NCBI GenBank assembly: GCA_036245525.1
Contig: BTPG01000003.1
Location: forward strand, 212,688,958 to 212,752,957
Length of the DNA: 64,000 bases
From: Semisulcospira habei
Taxonomy: Eukaryota > Mollusca > Gastropoda > Semisulcospiridae
Direction of reading: 5' to 3'
Position numbers and translations under genes: made by a program. Below the pieces are notes generated by a model. That model was not told where the DNA came from and ran no database searches. It was given only the letters and a program-made list of their open reading frames with translations. This document shows positions 1 through 48,129 of this stretch, piece by piece (position 1 is the first letter of the stretch; each line of letters starts with the position of its first letter).

Positions 1-1831
<1,831 letters not shown>

Positions 1832-1840
<9 letters not shown>

Positions 1841-3063
1841 GCCTAAATCGTTATGAAGGTAGTACGTGGTTGTGTTAAGAATAATCTTTTCTAATGTACG
1901 AATCCGTGTATGGGTTGTAGTCTGTTTCGATGTAGAGACTGAGTTATGGTGTGTCGTGAATTTAGTCTGCTTTTGTAAAGCGCGAGTGTGTGAATAAATG
2001 TGTAGATTTATTTGTATCAGCCAGGTTACGTAATGTACCTCATATCATCCAATATGTGTGTGTTTAGGAAGTGTTATGATATTAGGACTTCATCGTACAG
2101 AGTTCTTGTGCGGAGCGGAGCGACGTAACGCCGAGACGTCAGTCAACAGAGGCTGCCGCTGGAGGAACGTGAGGGACCTCGTTGCCAAGACATCGTCAAC
2201 AGAGGCTGCGCTAGTGGAGCGAGTCGAGAGGACGTCCACCGTTCGGGAAACGTGGGACTGCTTCAAGGAAGGCGTGACGAGAGAAACTGCACGCCTAGAC
2301 GTGAAGGAACGTGCAAACGAGACAGAGTGACAATAGCAGTGAACAGGTTGGATAATGAGGACTTGTACCTAACGTGGCTTTTACTGTATTGTATGTGGGA
2401 GTGAGTGTGAAGTGTCAGATGGGAGAAGTGTGTATTTACTGAAGAGTATTTTTGAGTTCGTGTTTTTGTTAGTTTAGCTAGTAAACGGTCACAGAGTAAA
2501 AGAAATAGTGTTCGAGTTTATACTGCACGAATGATGTACGACTGAGTCAGTGTGTGTGTATGCGCCCGTTGCGTTGTGAGTCTGTGCGTACGACTGAGTC
2601 AGTGTGTGTGTATGCGCCCGTTGCGTTGTGAGTCTGTGCGTACGACTGAGTCAGTGTGTGAGCCGTCGTGTACTGTGCGACCGTCGTGTATGCGCCCGTT
2701 GCGTTGTGAGTCTGTGCGTACGACTGAGTCAGTGTGTGTGTATGCGCCCGTTGCGTTGTGAGTCTGTGCGTACGACTGAGTCAGTGTGTGTGTATGCGCC
2801 CGTTGCGTTGTGAGTCTGTGCGTTGTGAGTCTGTGCGTACGACTGAGTCAGTGTGTGTGTATGCGCCCGTTGCGTTGTGAGTCTGTGCGTTGTGAGTCTG
2901 TGCGTTGTGAGTCTGTGCGTTGTGAGTCTGTGCGTCAACTTGTGAGTCTGTCGCGTTGTGAGTCTGTGCGTTGTGAGTCTGTGCGTTGTGAGTCTGTGCG
3001 TTGTGAGTCTGTGCGTTGTGAGTCTGTGCGTACGACTGCGGGTTGAAAGTCTGCGTACGTTAC
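1832..3063. repeat. Dispersed repeat, possible solo LTR (copy 1)
   Basis: It is similar along its length to 19066-19869. Shared segments include GCCTAA-TCGTT-ATGAAGG, CATCAGCCAGG-TACGTAATG, a GGAGCGGAGCGACGT block, and the end TCTGCGT-CGTTACA. Ends read TG...CA as in an LTR, but no target duplication was found. This copy is longer because an internal minisatellite expanded. Confidence 0.55.
2539..3045. repeat. Nested minisatellite, 52-bp and 15-bp units
   Basis: The 52-bp unit begins CGACTGAGTCAGTGTG and recurs at 2539, 2591, 2643, 2721, 2773 and 2840. Its inner 15-mer GTTGTGAGTCTGTGC is then repeated about ten times to 3030. The related repeat at 19066-19869 carries only about one unit, so the expansion is specific to this copy. 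Confidence 0.95.
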
Positions 3064-3257
3064 ACATACTAACGTGTTCTGTCTATGATTATCTGAAAAC
3101 AGAGTTTGCAAATGGAGTGGGGCTTTCTCGTGTAGAATCTTGTACATTAATATACACCGATTAAATTCGAATTGTTTGTTTAATTCCAGCAATTTAAGAG
3201 ATTTGATTTTTTTGTCTGTGGGGGCGGGTCCAGGAAGTATGAGTTTAACACCTCGAC

Positions 3258-4024
3258 GATACAATACAATACAATACAATACAATAATACTTTATTAATC
3301 CCTCGTGGGGAAATTCACATTTTTGCCACCACAGGTGCTGCTTACATTCACTCACTCGCTCATTCCACAAATTACAATAACAGAGCTACAAAATGGACAA
3401 TGACTCGGACGGGTGAAGCCCGTCGCCAAGGCATCTAATGGCCAGCGCCAGTGGCCTCATCCCGACCCGAACCTCCCCGACAAAAACAGAATACTAAGAC
3501 AGCCCTATGTCTCCTGAACACACTATTATAATGTTCTTTATTAAGTTCCTACTTGGCAAAAACTAGTACATAAAACAAGTTAACAACAGAAACAAAATAC
3601 CCGCGTCGATACGGAGATGATCTCCGATCTAGGCAACATAAAACTGAACAACGGTCAAACAGCACCTGGGGGCCCGTCGCCGCCATAGTACAGCGCCGGT
3701 GTTTACACAGTCGCTCCGGCATAAACAGTCACCACCTTAATTATACTGAACTTAACTAGTATATAACTTCATATTCATTTTAAAAACAAACGTAGAAGAA
3801 CTACATTATTAACGTGAAAGCAGTCCGATGGTTTCTAAAACTGAAAAGTACACACGCGGCTGTTCAGTAAGAAACACAGTCACTGCGTCTGGGAGGTGTC
3901 TGTCATTACATCATTCGGCTGGAATGTGGGGCCTGAAGCTTGCTGGTACTGGCTTCGTTGAGTGCACTAGGCTAGCGCAGGCCGTGATGTCGAGCTTGGC
4001 GTGCCGGAAGAGCCACTCCTGAGA
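3258..4024 (-). mobile_element. Unclassified retroelement 3' part with (TATTG)n tail
   Basis: The minus strand ends ATTAATAAAGTATTATTG followed by TATTG repeats (3258-3290), a non-LTR-style tail. It appears inserted between RT residues LNSLY and RRGVKL of the host element. No coding motif was seen inside. Confidence 0.55.
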
Positions 4025-4103
4025 TGATACAGAGCAATTACCGTTTTCATATGAACTTCGCTGCAACCGTCCCAGACAGTGGAACTGTAATTATAGTGCG
4101 TTT

Positions 4104-4320
4104 TGATATGCGCGCCAAACTGGTGCCAAACGTACTGCTTTGCATTCCTTTGGATACATCAGCGAGGCCGAGAGGGGGATCTTGACGACTGGGCACCCCA
4201 GGATCTCCATACAATTCGCCCAGGCTTGCGCCCTGGAGAGGTCACTCCAGTGACTGACCCAGCAAGCGCATATACTCCATTGTCTTCAGAGACAGGATGC
4301 CAATCAAACTGATATGCGCG
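4104..4320. mobile_element. SINE-like insertion with 11-bp target duplication
   Basis: TGATATGCGCG occurs at 4104-4114 and again at 4310-4320, bracketing about 195 bp. The insertion splits the RT-A codons for HAHI and KTHYNY. No clear tRNA promoter boxes were found. Confidence 0.8.
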
Positions 4321-5228
4321 TGGAAGAAAAGTTTGCAAACGTCAGGATTAACTATACGGCTGAGTTTAGACAAAAGGAACAAGTTTTTGGACAAAGTTTT
4401 GCATACGTTATCAACATGAGTTTTCCAATTTAACTGGTTGTCTACAGTTACGCCCAGCAAGCGATGCTTAGTTACTTGTTCTATAGGTTGGCCATTTAAG
4501 GTAAGTGTTAAAGTTGGTAGGCCGCGCTGGTGTTTCTGGCGTGTTGTAACTAACATGCTCTTTGTCTTTGGTATGCTAATTATCATGCACCAGTCAGCTA
4601 CTTCGTCCAATCTCTGCTGGAGTACCTCATTGATGTTCGCTAGCTCCTTGTTAGATGTGTGCACGGTTGTGTCGTCAGCGAACAGATCACAGTTAGCCTC
4701 TGGGTGAGATATGAACAGCGGCCGATCATTAATAAATAATAGAAACAATAAAGACCCTAGAATAGATCCCTGTGGAACACCACAAGTCACTACACCGTCT
4801 GATGAAAATTTGCCATTTAGGAGTACTTTCTGTGTTCTGTTTTTGAAATATGGAGATTGGAGGAGGGAAACAGTATTCGAGTTAATGTGATAAGTGGTAG
4901 TTTTTTTCAGGAGGATGGAATGATTGACAAAATCGAATGCCTTTTTAAGATCTAGAAAGATTGCGCCTGATGCTTTGTTGTCATTAATGGCAGAGTGCCA
5001 TTTATCAATAATGTGATTTAGAGTAGTCTGGCAGGAATGTAAAGGTCGAAAACCGGATTGTGCAACACTAATCAGATGATTTTGTTCAAGGAAATTTAGG
5101 AGATGAGTGTGTATATGGCTTACAAGTGGTTTCGAAATTGATGATAAAATGGATATAGATCTGTACTCATTTAAATTGATTAAGTCTTTGCTATTGGAAA
5201 GAGGAATTACCTTAACCCTTTTAATTCG

Positions 5229-5515
5229 TTGGGAAATACATTATACCTAATGGCTAGATTGTAGATCAATGTCAGTGACTCAACGATGGAAATACATTAT
5301 ACTTAATGGCTAGATTGTAGATGAATGTCAGTGACTCAACGATGGAAATACATTAAGCCTAATGGCTAGATTGTAGATGAATGTCAGTGACTCAACGATG
5401 GAAATACATTAAGCCTAATGGCTAGATTGTAGATGAATGTCAGTGACTCAACGATGGAAATACATTATACCTAATGGCTAGATTGTAGATGAATGTCAGT
5501 GACTCAACGATGAAT
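5229..5515. repeat. 56-bp tandem repeat inside RT coding sequence
   Basis: GCTAGATTGTAGAT recurs at 5253, 5309, 5365, 5421 and 5477, exactly 56 bp apart. On the minus strand each unit encodes ESLTFIYNLAIRYNVF of the RT. 56 is not a multiple of 3, so the array itself breaks the frame. Confidence 0.95.
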
Positions 5516-5689
5516 GGCAGAGATAATTTTAAAAACTGAGTACTGATGCCGTCTGAACCGCAAGATGATTTGTTTTTTAAACTAGAAATAGATTTACCAA
5601 CATCCAGAATACTCATGAGAGGCACAGAATATGTGTGACCCGCTCTCTGTTGACTATAGAGCCAAATCATAGACAACACTCCGAGGGCT

Positions 5690-6186
5690 CATGAGGATCT
5701 ATGCCTCTTGGAGATGTTCGGAGTGGTGTTGTGTTTCTCGTACGCTCTGGCTATTTGCCGTCACTTCGCTCTCGTTCGTTGTAAATGTAGCCTCACTATT
5801 GCGGATCCTCACGATCTGGTAAGGGCCAAGTTCACTGCAGATCACCGTGATGACGCACACTGCAACTTGAGTGGATCAGTTGCTTGGGGTGAATCGCTTT
5901 CGTCGTTAGACTGAAAAGAATTCTCCAATTTGAACACGCGATATGTCATCTCCGCCGCAGAGTGTGTATGGAGAAGCATTAATTAGCTCGTGGTACATCT
6001 GGCATTGCTGATCATTTTTCGTTTTCCCCCTCGTCTCAAGTGAAGTAAATTAAGCTGTTTCAAAGAAGGTAAGTAGTTCGTCAAAGGAGAAACATTGGTT
6101 TGTGGGCACGGCTTAGGAAAGAAAAAGAAAGGGTGTGTTTACTGCAACCCGACCAGACATAAACTTTTCTAAAGTGATCAAAAAAT

Positions 6187-6188
<2 letters not shown>
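5690..6188. other. No gene recognised
   Basis: It contains half of a Pal-5 palindrome (CTCATGAGGATCTATGCCTCTTGG near 5690-5713 in shortened form) and otherwise unique-looking sequence without coding signs. Confidence 0.4.

Positions 6189-6263
<75 letters not shown>
6189..6263. repeat. (TC)n microsatellite at the 5' junction of an RT-A copy
   Basis: About 75 bp of TC. The RT-A reading frame is open from the first base after it. Confidence 0.97.
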
Positions 6264-6264
<1 letters not shown>

Positions 6265-6267
<3 letters not shown>

Positions 6268-7989
6268 GTTATCAACACCTTTACTAAAGGTCACAATCAC
6301 AGAGACATGAACATTGCACCTGAGCTCACTGCAGATACCTTCAATACCCACTTTCTTAGTATAGCTGAGACTTTAGCACGCACTAATACAAATGATCCTG
6401 CGAAATACCAATGTTCTGAGCAACTACGATTTCACAGTAACAATACTGCTGGTTGTGTTTTCTCACTCCCCCCAATGACTGTTTTTGACGTGGGTAAATA
6501 TATATCTAATATGAAAAAGAGGTCATGTGGTTCAGATGGCATCAGTTGCGAAATTCTTAAAATAGCTCTGCCCTACATAGTTGAGTCTCTAACGTTCATT
6601 TACAATCTTTCTATTCAAAGAAATATTTTCCCTGATGAGTTAAAAACAGCTAAGGTCATTCCCCTTCCCAAAAGCAAAAACTTAAACTCATTGAATGATT
6701 ATAGACCTATCTCCATTCTACCAGTTATCTCAAAACCTATTGAAAAACATATCCATACACATCTGCAAAATTTTCTAGAACAGAACTGTCTACTCAGTAA
6801 AATGCAGTCTGGGTTTCGCCCGCAGCACTCTTGCCAAACTGCCCTTATACATATAATTGATAAATGGCTTACAGCCATTAATAATTCTCAGTTATCAGGT
6901 GCAGTTTTTCTTGACCTTAAAAAAGCTTTTGATTTAGTCAACCACTCTATCTTATTAAAAAAATTACCGATGTATCACATCGATTCCAATACCGTACATC
7001 TCATATCATCCTATCTAAGTGACAGAAGACAGAAAGTTTTGCTTCATGGTAATTACTCGAGTGAAGGTTTAGTAACGTGTGGTGTTCCTCAGGGGTCAAT
7101 TTTGGGCCCATTGTTATTCAACATATTTATCAATGATTTACCATTCTCTATCTCACATCCCGATGCAACGTGTGACTTATTTGCTGATGACACTACCATA
7201 CATACATCAAACAGCGAATTGCCAAAAATAAACGAAGTTCTCCAGCAAAGTCTTGATGAGGTTTCAAGCTGGTGCCAACATAATCATATGATAATTAGTG
7301 TCCAAAAGACAAAGAGTATGTTAATTACTTCACGCCAAAAACATCAACGTGGTCTCCTGCCCTTAACATTATACCTGAACTCTGAGCCCCTTGATCAAGT
7401 TAAAAAACACCGTTTGCTTGGAGTCACAGTAGATAACCAGCTCAGCTGGGAACCACATATCGAAAACACCTGCAAAACAATATCTAAAAATCTATTCCTG
7501 CTATCAAAACTAAGTCAAATAGTTAACACTGAGACTAGAAGACTCTTTCTCCATGCCCATATTAAGACACACTGTGATTACTGCTCCACTATCTGGGATG
7601 GATGCAGTGACGTACATTTAAAGAAACTTAACTCATTGTACCGTCGAGGGGTAAAGTTAACTGTGCCTGGTCCCTCTCCCACCGACGAAAAGTTTAGAAC
7701 CATCCGACTGCTAAACCTAAACAAACAGTTCACATTTAATCGATGCATACTTATGCATAAAATTCTTCACCATAAAACCCCATCTTACCTTCGTATGTTA
7801 TTTTTGGATAGTCAAAGACAAAACACGAGGAACAGTTTGTTACAGCTACCAAGGGCCAGGCTCGATATATATAAAACCAGCCTTTCGTTCTCAGGTGCCA
7901 AAGCCTGGAACAAACTACCATCCCAAATTAAATCTATTTCTAATTCTAGAACCTTCAAAACTCGTTTATATAACATCTTGTTACAGTAA
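6265..7989 (+). CDS. RT-A reverse transcriptase, longest open copy (5'-truncated)
   Basis: An uninterrupted frame of about 574 codons; the first ATG at 6307 gives 560 residues. From that Met: palm motif A FLDLKKAFD near 201, motif B GVPQGSILGPLLF near 259, catalytic FADD near 288, HRLLGVTVDNQLSWEPH in the thumb, and the C-terminal YRRGVKLTVPG and DIYKTSLSFSGAKAWNKLP. It lacks the endonuclease, because the frame begins right after (TC)n, so this is a 5'-truncated insertion and the ATG is unlikely to be a natural start. The lack of stops in the RT suggests a recent insertion. The clade is CR1/Jockey group; I cannot be more exact. It is probably not a cellular gene. Confidence 0.88.
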
Positions 7990-8348
<359 letters not shown>

Positions 8349-8357
8349 CTCTCTCTC

Positions 8358-8420
<63 letters not shown>
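8349..8420. repeat. (CT)n microsatellite at RT-A 3' end
   Basis: About 70 bp of CT with one CCCT interruption, directly after the RT-A tail. Confidence 0.97.
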
Positions 8421-8422
<2 letters not shown>

Positions 8423-8430
8423 ACTGCTGA

Positions 8431-8880
8431 CGTCCACACCAGGGTCTGCCCTGGGGGACTTGGGTGGGGTTAACTACTTTTTAGTTCCCAGGGTCGCCCT
8501 GGTCAGCCCCACAGCATGGGTTTTCCTCTCTATTCTGGGGCATGTGTTTTTGTCTACCCTTTGTTCATTAACCTGCACAGGGTGGGTTTTGCCCTCTATT
8601 CTGGGGCATGTGTTTCTGTCTACCCTTGGTCCATTCACCTGTATTTTCCTTTTTTAAACTCTCCCTACTGTCTGCGCTGATTGTAGCTCTTGATATTGGA
8701 TGTGTGTTGCTAAATGGTCTTAGGTTTATTTAGGTCCCATGTCGTAGGTTTATTTAACGTATTGGACCGGCTGGCGACATACATTCAATATTCTGTTTAG
8801 TTTTTTATTTTCACAAGCAGTGCAGGCACGTCCTGAGAAAGTCTTGTTGCTGTCGGGACGTTAAGCAATGTACAACCAAT
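8431..8880 (+). mobile_element. SINE-like repeat R1, copy a
   Basis: About 450 bp shared with 18587-18980, 31992-32380 and 32894-33255. Landmarks are GGTCTGCCCTGGGGGACTTG, CCAGGGTC-CCCTGGTCAGCC, GACCGGCTGGCGACATACAT and the end TTGTTG-TGTCGGGACGTTAA then AATC-type tail. No pol III A/B boxes are evident. Confidence 0.85.
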
Positions 8881-8939
8881 CTGACTGCTTCTTCTTCTTC
8901 TCTTCTCGAACGCCGTCACACTTGGAGTTTGGCTCTCAA

Positions 8940-9160
8940 AATGAAATCTATGTCTTCTGTAGCACCTCTTGTAGAGTGGCGGGCTTCTGCCATATCTCCT
9001 CCCTCAGCAGCTGGTGGTTTCCACAGTCCTCTGTGGTCTGCTCTGTTTCTCCACAAGGGCACAGGGGAGATGGCACGAGGTGAAAGCGTCTGTGCAGGTG
9101 GAAATTGAGTCGGTTGTGCCCGGTCCTCAGACGGAAGATGGTCACCTGCTCTTGTCTGGA
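8940..9160 (-). pseudogene. C-terminal fragment of a Jockey-type non-LTR ORF2
   Basis: The minus strand reads IFRLRTGHNRLNFHLHR and SPLCPCGETEQTTED, the Cys/His cluster that follows RNase H in some Jockey/RTE-group elements. It is only a remnant. Confidence 0.65.
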
Positions 9161-9398
9161 AAGATTGTGCTCATATTAAGAAATAGAGTTTAATTTTCAA
9201 TCTCTTTCGTGTCTTTATAGTGAGACAGACTATTAACTTGTGTGATTTAATCAAAAACTGTACTGAGACGCCAAAGAAGGGAGCTTAGTGACTGCCGAAC
9301 AGACAGGTGTTCCCTACGGCGTTTTACGTTGCGTCACCTGATTCTTGTGGTTTACGTTGCGTCACTTGATTCTTGTGGTTCGGTCACCACAGCGAGGT

Positions 9399-9401
<3 letters not shown>

Positions 9402-9438
<37 letters not shown>
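9402..9438. repeat. Poly-T tract
   Basis: About 37 T in a row between two element remnants. It could be a poly-A tail on the minus strand. No source could be assigned. Confidence 0.9.
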
Positions 9439-9439
<1 letters not shown>

Positions 9440-9599
9440 AGAGTTCATAGCGTAACTGCTACTCGTTCACTGGAGGACTTTTATTCAATTACGTGGCCTT
9501 TTACCATTTGACAGTTTTATAGTACTTTTTATTTCCGTGTTGTTCCGTACATAATTGTTTTTTTCATTGTTTATTTTGTGCACTCCGTATTTTGTTATA

Positions 9600-12929
<3,330 letters not shown>

Positions 12930-12989
12930 GCAGGCACGCACACACACACACACACACGCACGCATGCACGTACGCACATGCACACACCC

Positions 12990-14158
12990 CCACACACACC
13001 AAGCCCACGAATCAGAGGTGCGAATGATCTAGAAATTGCCTCATTTAAAGGGAGGGAATTCGCGTAGTACTCTGCGGCGAGTAGCCGCCCCTGGCTATAT
13101 GTTGCAGTTGTGGTCATTGTGGTGCAAGCTAGGTACTGCATTGACGCCACTTAGCTGGCTTCGCTTATACTAGATAGTATCGCAGACAGGTCAGCCAGTT
13201 CAATGAAGCTTTATTCAATGGATGATGAGCATTATATATAAAATGGTGGAATTCCAGTCACATGATGTCAGAACATCTTATTGACTTTAGCAACTATGTT
13301 CAGGTGAAAGTGAAACGAAACACCCTTATCAGAGTGGCCAAGGTGTAAATACATCGGTTATAACAGTCATGTTGCAAATACAGCAAGTGCAGCAGGCAAC
13401 AGCAGCAAACAGCAGTGATGTCTTTCCTGCTTGCCAGTCAGGTAGAAAGTAACCGCGCTAACCGGGCAGTGCACAGGCTTCAGGTGAACTAGCTCACGTT
13501 TCACAGGTATTACACGAAACGCATGAAACTAGCTGAGCACTGGATTCTTGGAGCACTAGCTAGTTGCTGTCCAAACACAGTTAGGCAGCAATACTTATAC
13601 ATATAGAGCTAGGCACAAAAAACATCTAGGCTAGAGCTAGGCACAATATACATCTAGGCTTCCATTGACTAATGTATTCCAACTTACAGTGAAACCTGTC
13701 TGGTATGCCATGCAAACAGCCTATCCATACTACCTTACAAAACAAGAGAACTAAATAAATTAGATTAAAATGGAAACTATCTAAGATAATACTAACTAGG
13801 AATTAACGACCTATTTGGCTTTAACCATCAATTAACATTTCTTTAAATTACAGAGCATAATCAGTGGAAAATACTGACTGAATACTTCTATTCCTCTATT
13901 TTACTGCATGATCAAAGATCACTCTACCGCATATACAACAATGGCGTCCTGTACCCCAAGTTTGGCATGTTTCGCTGCTATATATCAGACAGATTCGACC
14001 GTATGGAGAAAACGAGTAAATATCCTGTTCATTTAAGTCTCCATGACGTTTTCTCTGATGTGCACCAGTATTCAAACTAATCTCAACGCTATACGACACT
14101 TCCGCAGCTATTCATGCGGGGCGCCTTACAGGCGTTAATCGTGTCACTTCGCCAAGTG
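12990..14158 (-). other. Downstream of channel stop codon; probable 3'UTR and unique DNA
   Basis: No coding signs. The nearest minus-strand AATAAA is at about 13208-13213, in CATTGAATAAAGCTTCATT, which looks more like a retroelement tail than a chosen poly-A site, so the transcript end cannot be set. Confidence 0.4.
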
Positions 14159-43851
<29,693 letters not shown>

Positions 43852-43854
43852 GCT

Positions 43855-45845
43855 TGTGAAGGACCCGGGACACCGTCTGCCAGTGTTGAATTCAACAGTG
43901 CCTGTGCATGTGGGCTGACTTTGTCAGCTCATTCGAGACGGGGACCGGACACGCGGGGGGAACTGAAAAAGACGCGTCTAGTGTAAGAATGAGTTTCACA
44001 TAGCACACTGTATGATTTAGTGATAGCCTATCGACCGGCCGTGCACACTTTAGGCTACAAAAAGTCAGTCCACTTTTGTTGTTGTTGTTTCTTTAACCCC
44101 TTCACTGCCTGTTGACGTAGAATATCAGTGTTTAGAAATCCTGGTAAAAGTTCATCGTCATAGATCCCCAGCCTTCCAATTGGATAATAATAATAATAAC
44201 AACAATAATAATAATAAAACATAGTATTTATATGGCGCATTTCTCATATTTATAATATAAATCAATGCGCAGATGGTGTCCGCATGAGGCATAGATCCTC
44301 ATGAGCCCCCGCACCTGCGGGGGCTCATGAGGATCTATGCCTCTTGCAGTTGGGGGTGGTGTTCCTCACATTTTCTCGGCACTGAGCGCATTAAGCTTGG
44401 GATAACCTATTCTCCCGCGCAACAGCAGGGCCTTGGGCCAGCTGTAGCGGCGCACCTTGCGTAGTGGCTGGTGCAGGACTAAGCTCGCTCATGCAACCGA
44501 CCCCAGACCGTTTTGAGATGAATCAAATCTGCGCTACAAATGAACCCGCAGTTGTGTCGACACAGCCTCTAAAGAGGCAGGCTCATCTCCTCAAAGCTAA
44601 TATGACTGAGAGGCACGAGAAACGCGAATGCAAACAATACAGTGCATGCAACTCGATAAAAAACACGGATCTGTGTTGACAGAAAGCAAAGGGAGGAACA
44701 GTGGGCAGGACTGCACCCCATAGTTTAATGCCGTCATTTCAGAGGGAAATTGGACACCATCCTGCTGCGTGGCACGGGACATGAGGGCCTCTACAGTTGC
44801 GGGGGCAGGATCACGGTGCATCTATGCCTTTTTCTGAAACCACCGTTTGTTTGACGAATGGGGTTCTTTAGTGTTAATTGTGACGAAGATTTCGGACACC
44901 GCGTCCGGGGCAGAGCGAACGCTGCCCAGCTGTAAGAGCCATAGATCCTCATGAGCCCCCGCGTTGCGGGGGCTCATGAGGATCTATGTCTCTTATCACG
45001 TTCTTTGTGCCAATGTTTTGGTCCCATTTACATCTGTGCTCTTCACGCAAAGGTCGGTCAGTCAATTAAGTTACGCAATTCGTGATCACTGGTAGTGAAG
45101 GGGTTAACTCACGTGAGACGTGCCGCATCCAGATACGCGGTAATAAGCCGCGTGTCCGGATGCGGCACGTCTCGAATGCGCTAATGCACTGAGCGCCCAC
45201 GCACACACGCGAGACGGGAGATGATACCCACTGAGCGCCCACGCACACACGCGAGACGGGAGATGATACCCATGTTTACCTCTGAGGAGTTTGGTATAAG
45301 TCGTAGCGGTACGCGTCATGTTACCTTGCGGTGCACGCACGCACAGAGCCTCGCTTTAGATACACCCCAGCAGCACCGAAAGAGATGACTAAGTCTACCG
45401 CAAACACGCAAACTGACACCCTGCTAAACACCGTCTGTCCCAAAATATGAACCAAAACAGGCTCACAACATAACCCTTTGCGTGTCGGTAGCGGTTTTGT
45501 CGCGATGATTCCTGTAGGAATCATCGCGACAAAACCGCTACCGACACGCAAAGGGTTAACATGACGGGCTGAACCACACCCAGAGGGTCCCTTCTATATG
45601 AGTTAAGTCCATTGGCCTAGTTTTACCTACTCTGTACGTCGTTCTTTCTGCTATTGTTAGAGGCCTGGTGTGGCCCCTTTTACGTTTTTTGTTTTATTTG
45701 AGGTGCTGTCTGCGCGACAGCTGTACAATAGTTCAACGAACGCATCCGGCAGTGGTGTCGGTCACAGTCAACAGAAACGCTGTCTGTTTACTGCTTGCAC
45801 TGTCCTTACTGTCAATGAGCACTATCTATTGTCTTGTCACTCCCA
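43855..45845. other. Upstream of the channel gene: palindromes, no further gene
   Basis: 5'UTR or promoter region of the channel. It holds (AAT)n 44187-44216, Pal-5 palindromes at 44286-44343 (perfect 28-bp arms, GAGGCATAGATCCTCATGAG) and 44936-44992, a Pal-3 copy at 45104-45183 and a Pal-2 copy at 45471-45558. A 46-bp direct repeat (CACTGAGCGCCCACGCACAC) occurs at 45188 and 45231. Confidence 0.6.
45471..45558. mobile_element. Pal-2 palindrome with perfect 43-bp arms
   Basis: TAACCCTTTGCGTGTCGG to GATGATTCCT, two-base spacer GT, then the exact reverse complement to GGGTTA. TTAA is intact at the right end. It is the most symmetrical member of the set. Confidence 0.95.
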
Positions 45846-45849
45846 GTCA

Positions 45850-46594
<745 letters not shown>

Positions 46595-46599
46595 GAGGT

Positions 46600-47815
46600 A
46601 CATAATGACAAAGAACTGAGGTACATTGGGGTATCGAACAGGTGGGTCTTTAGGGCAGATTTAAAGGCAGTGAATGAGGAAGAATGTCTAATGTCTATAG
46701 GTAGGGAGTTCCAGACAACAGGTCCAACGTCCGCAAAACAACGGTCATCTCTGGTTTTGTATTTGAAGAACGGGACTCTGAGAAGGCGCGTGTCACTGCT
46801 CGAACGGAGGGAGCGGGAGGAAGTGTATAGTTGAAGAAGATCAACGAGATAGGCAGGGGTAGAGTAGTTAATAGCTTTGTAGCACAGACAGGCGATTTTG
46901 TACGAGACTCGTTGTTTGACTGACAGCCAATGAAGTTGTCTCAGAATAGGAGTGATGGGCTGTTTCTGTGAGGCGCGGACGATGAGACGTGCAGCACAAT
47001 TCTGAACTCGCTGCAATTTCTGAATGAGAAACTGAGGGAGGCCAGCTAAGAGGGCATTGCAGTAATCAATGCGGGACAAGACTAAAGAGACGACCAGTTT
47101 GGTGGTAGCTTCAGTAGTGAGGTAATGACGGATAGAACTGATGCGTCCTAATTCCAGGAAAGCAAGTTTGCAGACATGATTTACATGCTCCTTCATTTGA
47201 AGATCTTCATCAAGAAAAACGCCAAAATTGCGAACTGAATCAGAAAATGGAATAGGTGCGTCACAAATGCGCATAGAGTCAGGAGAATTGGGTAGCAGTC
47301 GAGAGGCACCGACAAGAAGAGCTTCTGTTTTGCCCTCGTTTAACTGAAGTTTATTTTCACACATCCAGGACTTAACATCTGAGATACAGTCGTAATGTAT
47401 TTCACTATTTGTGGTACGTGAGTCGTTGTCTAAACGGCGTGCGCATGCGTGCGCGAGTTGTGAGTGCGCGCTTAGAGTTATAATTATTATAAGATAAGCG
47501 CATTATAAATACCGTAATTATTATTACTTATTATACAGTTCTGAACATCTGAAATAGCCCGACTGGAGCTGTTTGGGAGGTGCAGATTTCCGAAGTTGTG
47601 TATCGTCCGCACACATGTGGTGATCGGTTGAATGCGATGCGATAACCTGAGACAGAGGCTGAGTGTACAGCGTAAATAGAATGGGGCCCAGGACAGAGCC
47701 CTAGGGGACCCCAAACTCTAGCGCAGCAGCTTAAAAAAGAACGTCCTTGACAGAGACGTTGATCTGACGGGAAGACAGATAAGAGTGAAACCAGGTGAAA
47801 GTTTTTTTGAAATTT
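46600..47815 (-). pseudogene. RT-B reverse transcriptase C-terminal half
   Basis: From 47815 down: FTWFHSYLSSRQINVSVKD, [20 protein letters not shown] (the Gln of GVPQG is TAG), ADDTQLRKS, a 90-bp insertion at 47440-47536, then open from 47364: LQLNEGKTEALLVGA, HYLTTEATTKLVVSLVLSRI, CNALLAGLPQFLIQKLQRVQ, VGPVVWNSLPIDIRHSSSF, FKSALKTHLFD. L2/CR1-like. The final part of the open frame is TG repeat. Confidence 0.85.
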
Positions 47816-48129
47816 GTCTTAGAGCTCTACCTTAGGCGCCATAGAAATCATTATTATTATTATTTGTGTGTGTGTGGCTTGTCTCTGATCTTAAAATAGT
47901 TGAATGGAAAAGCTTCGTTGATTTAATGATGCCTCAATGAGCTTTGTCCCTTTCTATGTACATGAACATCATGGGATTTAAAATCGTCAATTGTTATAGT
48001 GTCATTTTATTTTCCACGTCTTTGTACCCTAAGGAACAAAATGTTGATGGATGGTGCAAAACTAGAATTTCAGGATGCAGGATGCAATTTTCTGCATCGA
48101 TTCGCCCGTGCAGGGTTTGTGTGCCAGTG

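Larger units (their letters stand above)
3064..5680 (-). pseudogene. Broken RT-A reverse transcriptase with nested insertions
   Basis: Minus-strand pieces in order: CGSDGISTQFLKLSLPF (5600), a 56-bp tandem repeat, the palm segment SGAIFLDLKKAFD (4950), TCGVPQGSILGSLLF and DLFADDTTVHTSN (4650-4790), HRLLGVTVDNQLNW (4450), then after a SINE STVWDGCSEVHM (4060), and after a second insertion YRRGVKLILPGP (3250) to SDNHRQNT (3065). Frame is lost several times. Confidence 0.8.

Noticed and set aside
2552..3067. Cys/Val or Thr-rich frames over the 52/15-bp minisatellite
   Set aside because: These are periodic translations of a tandem repeat with no start context or conservation.
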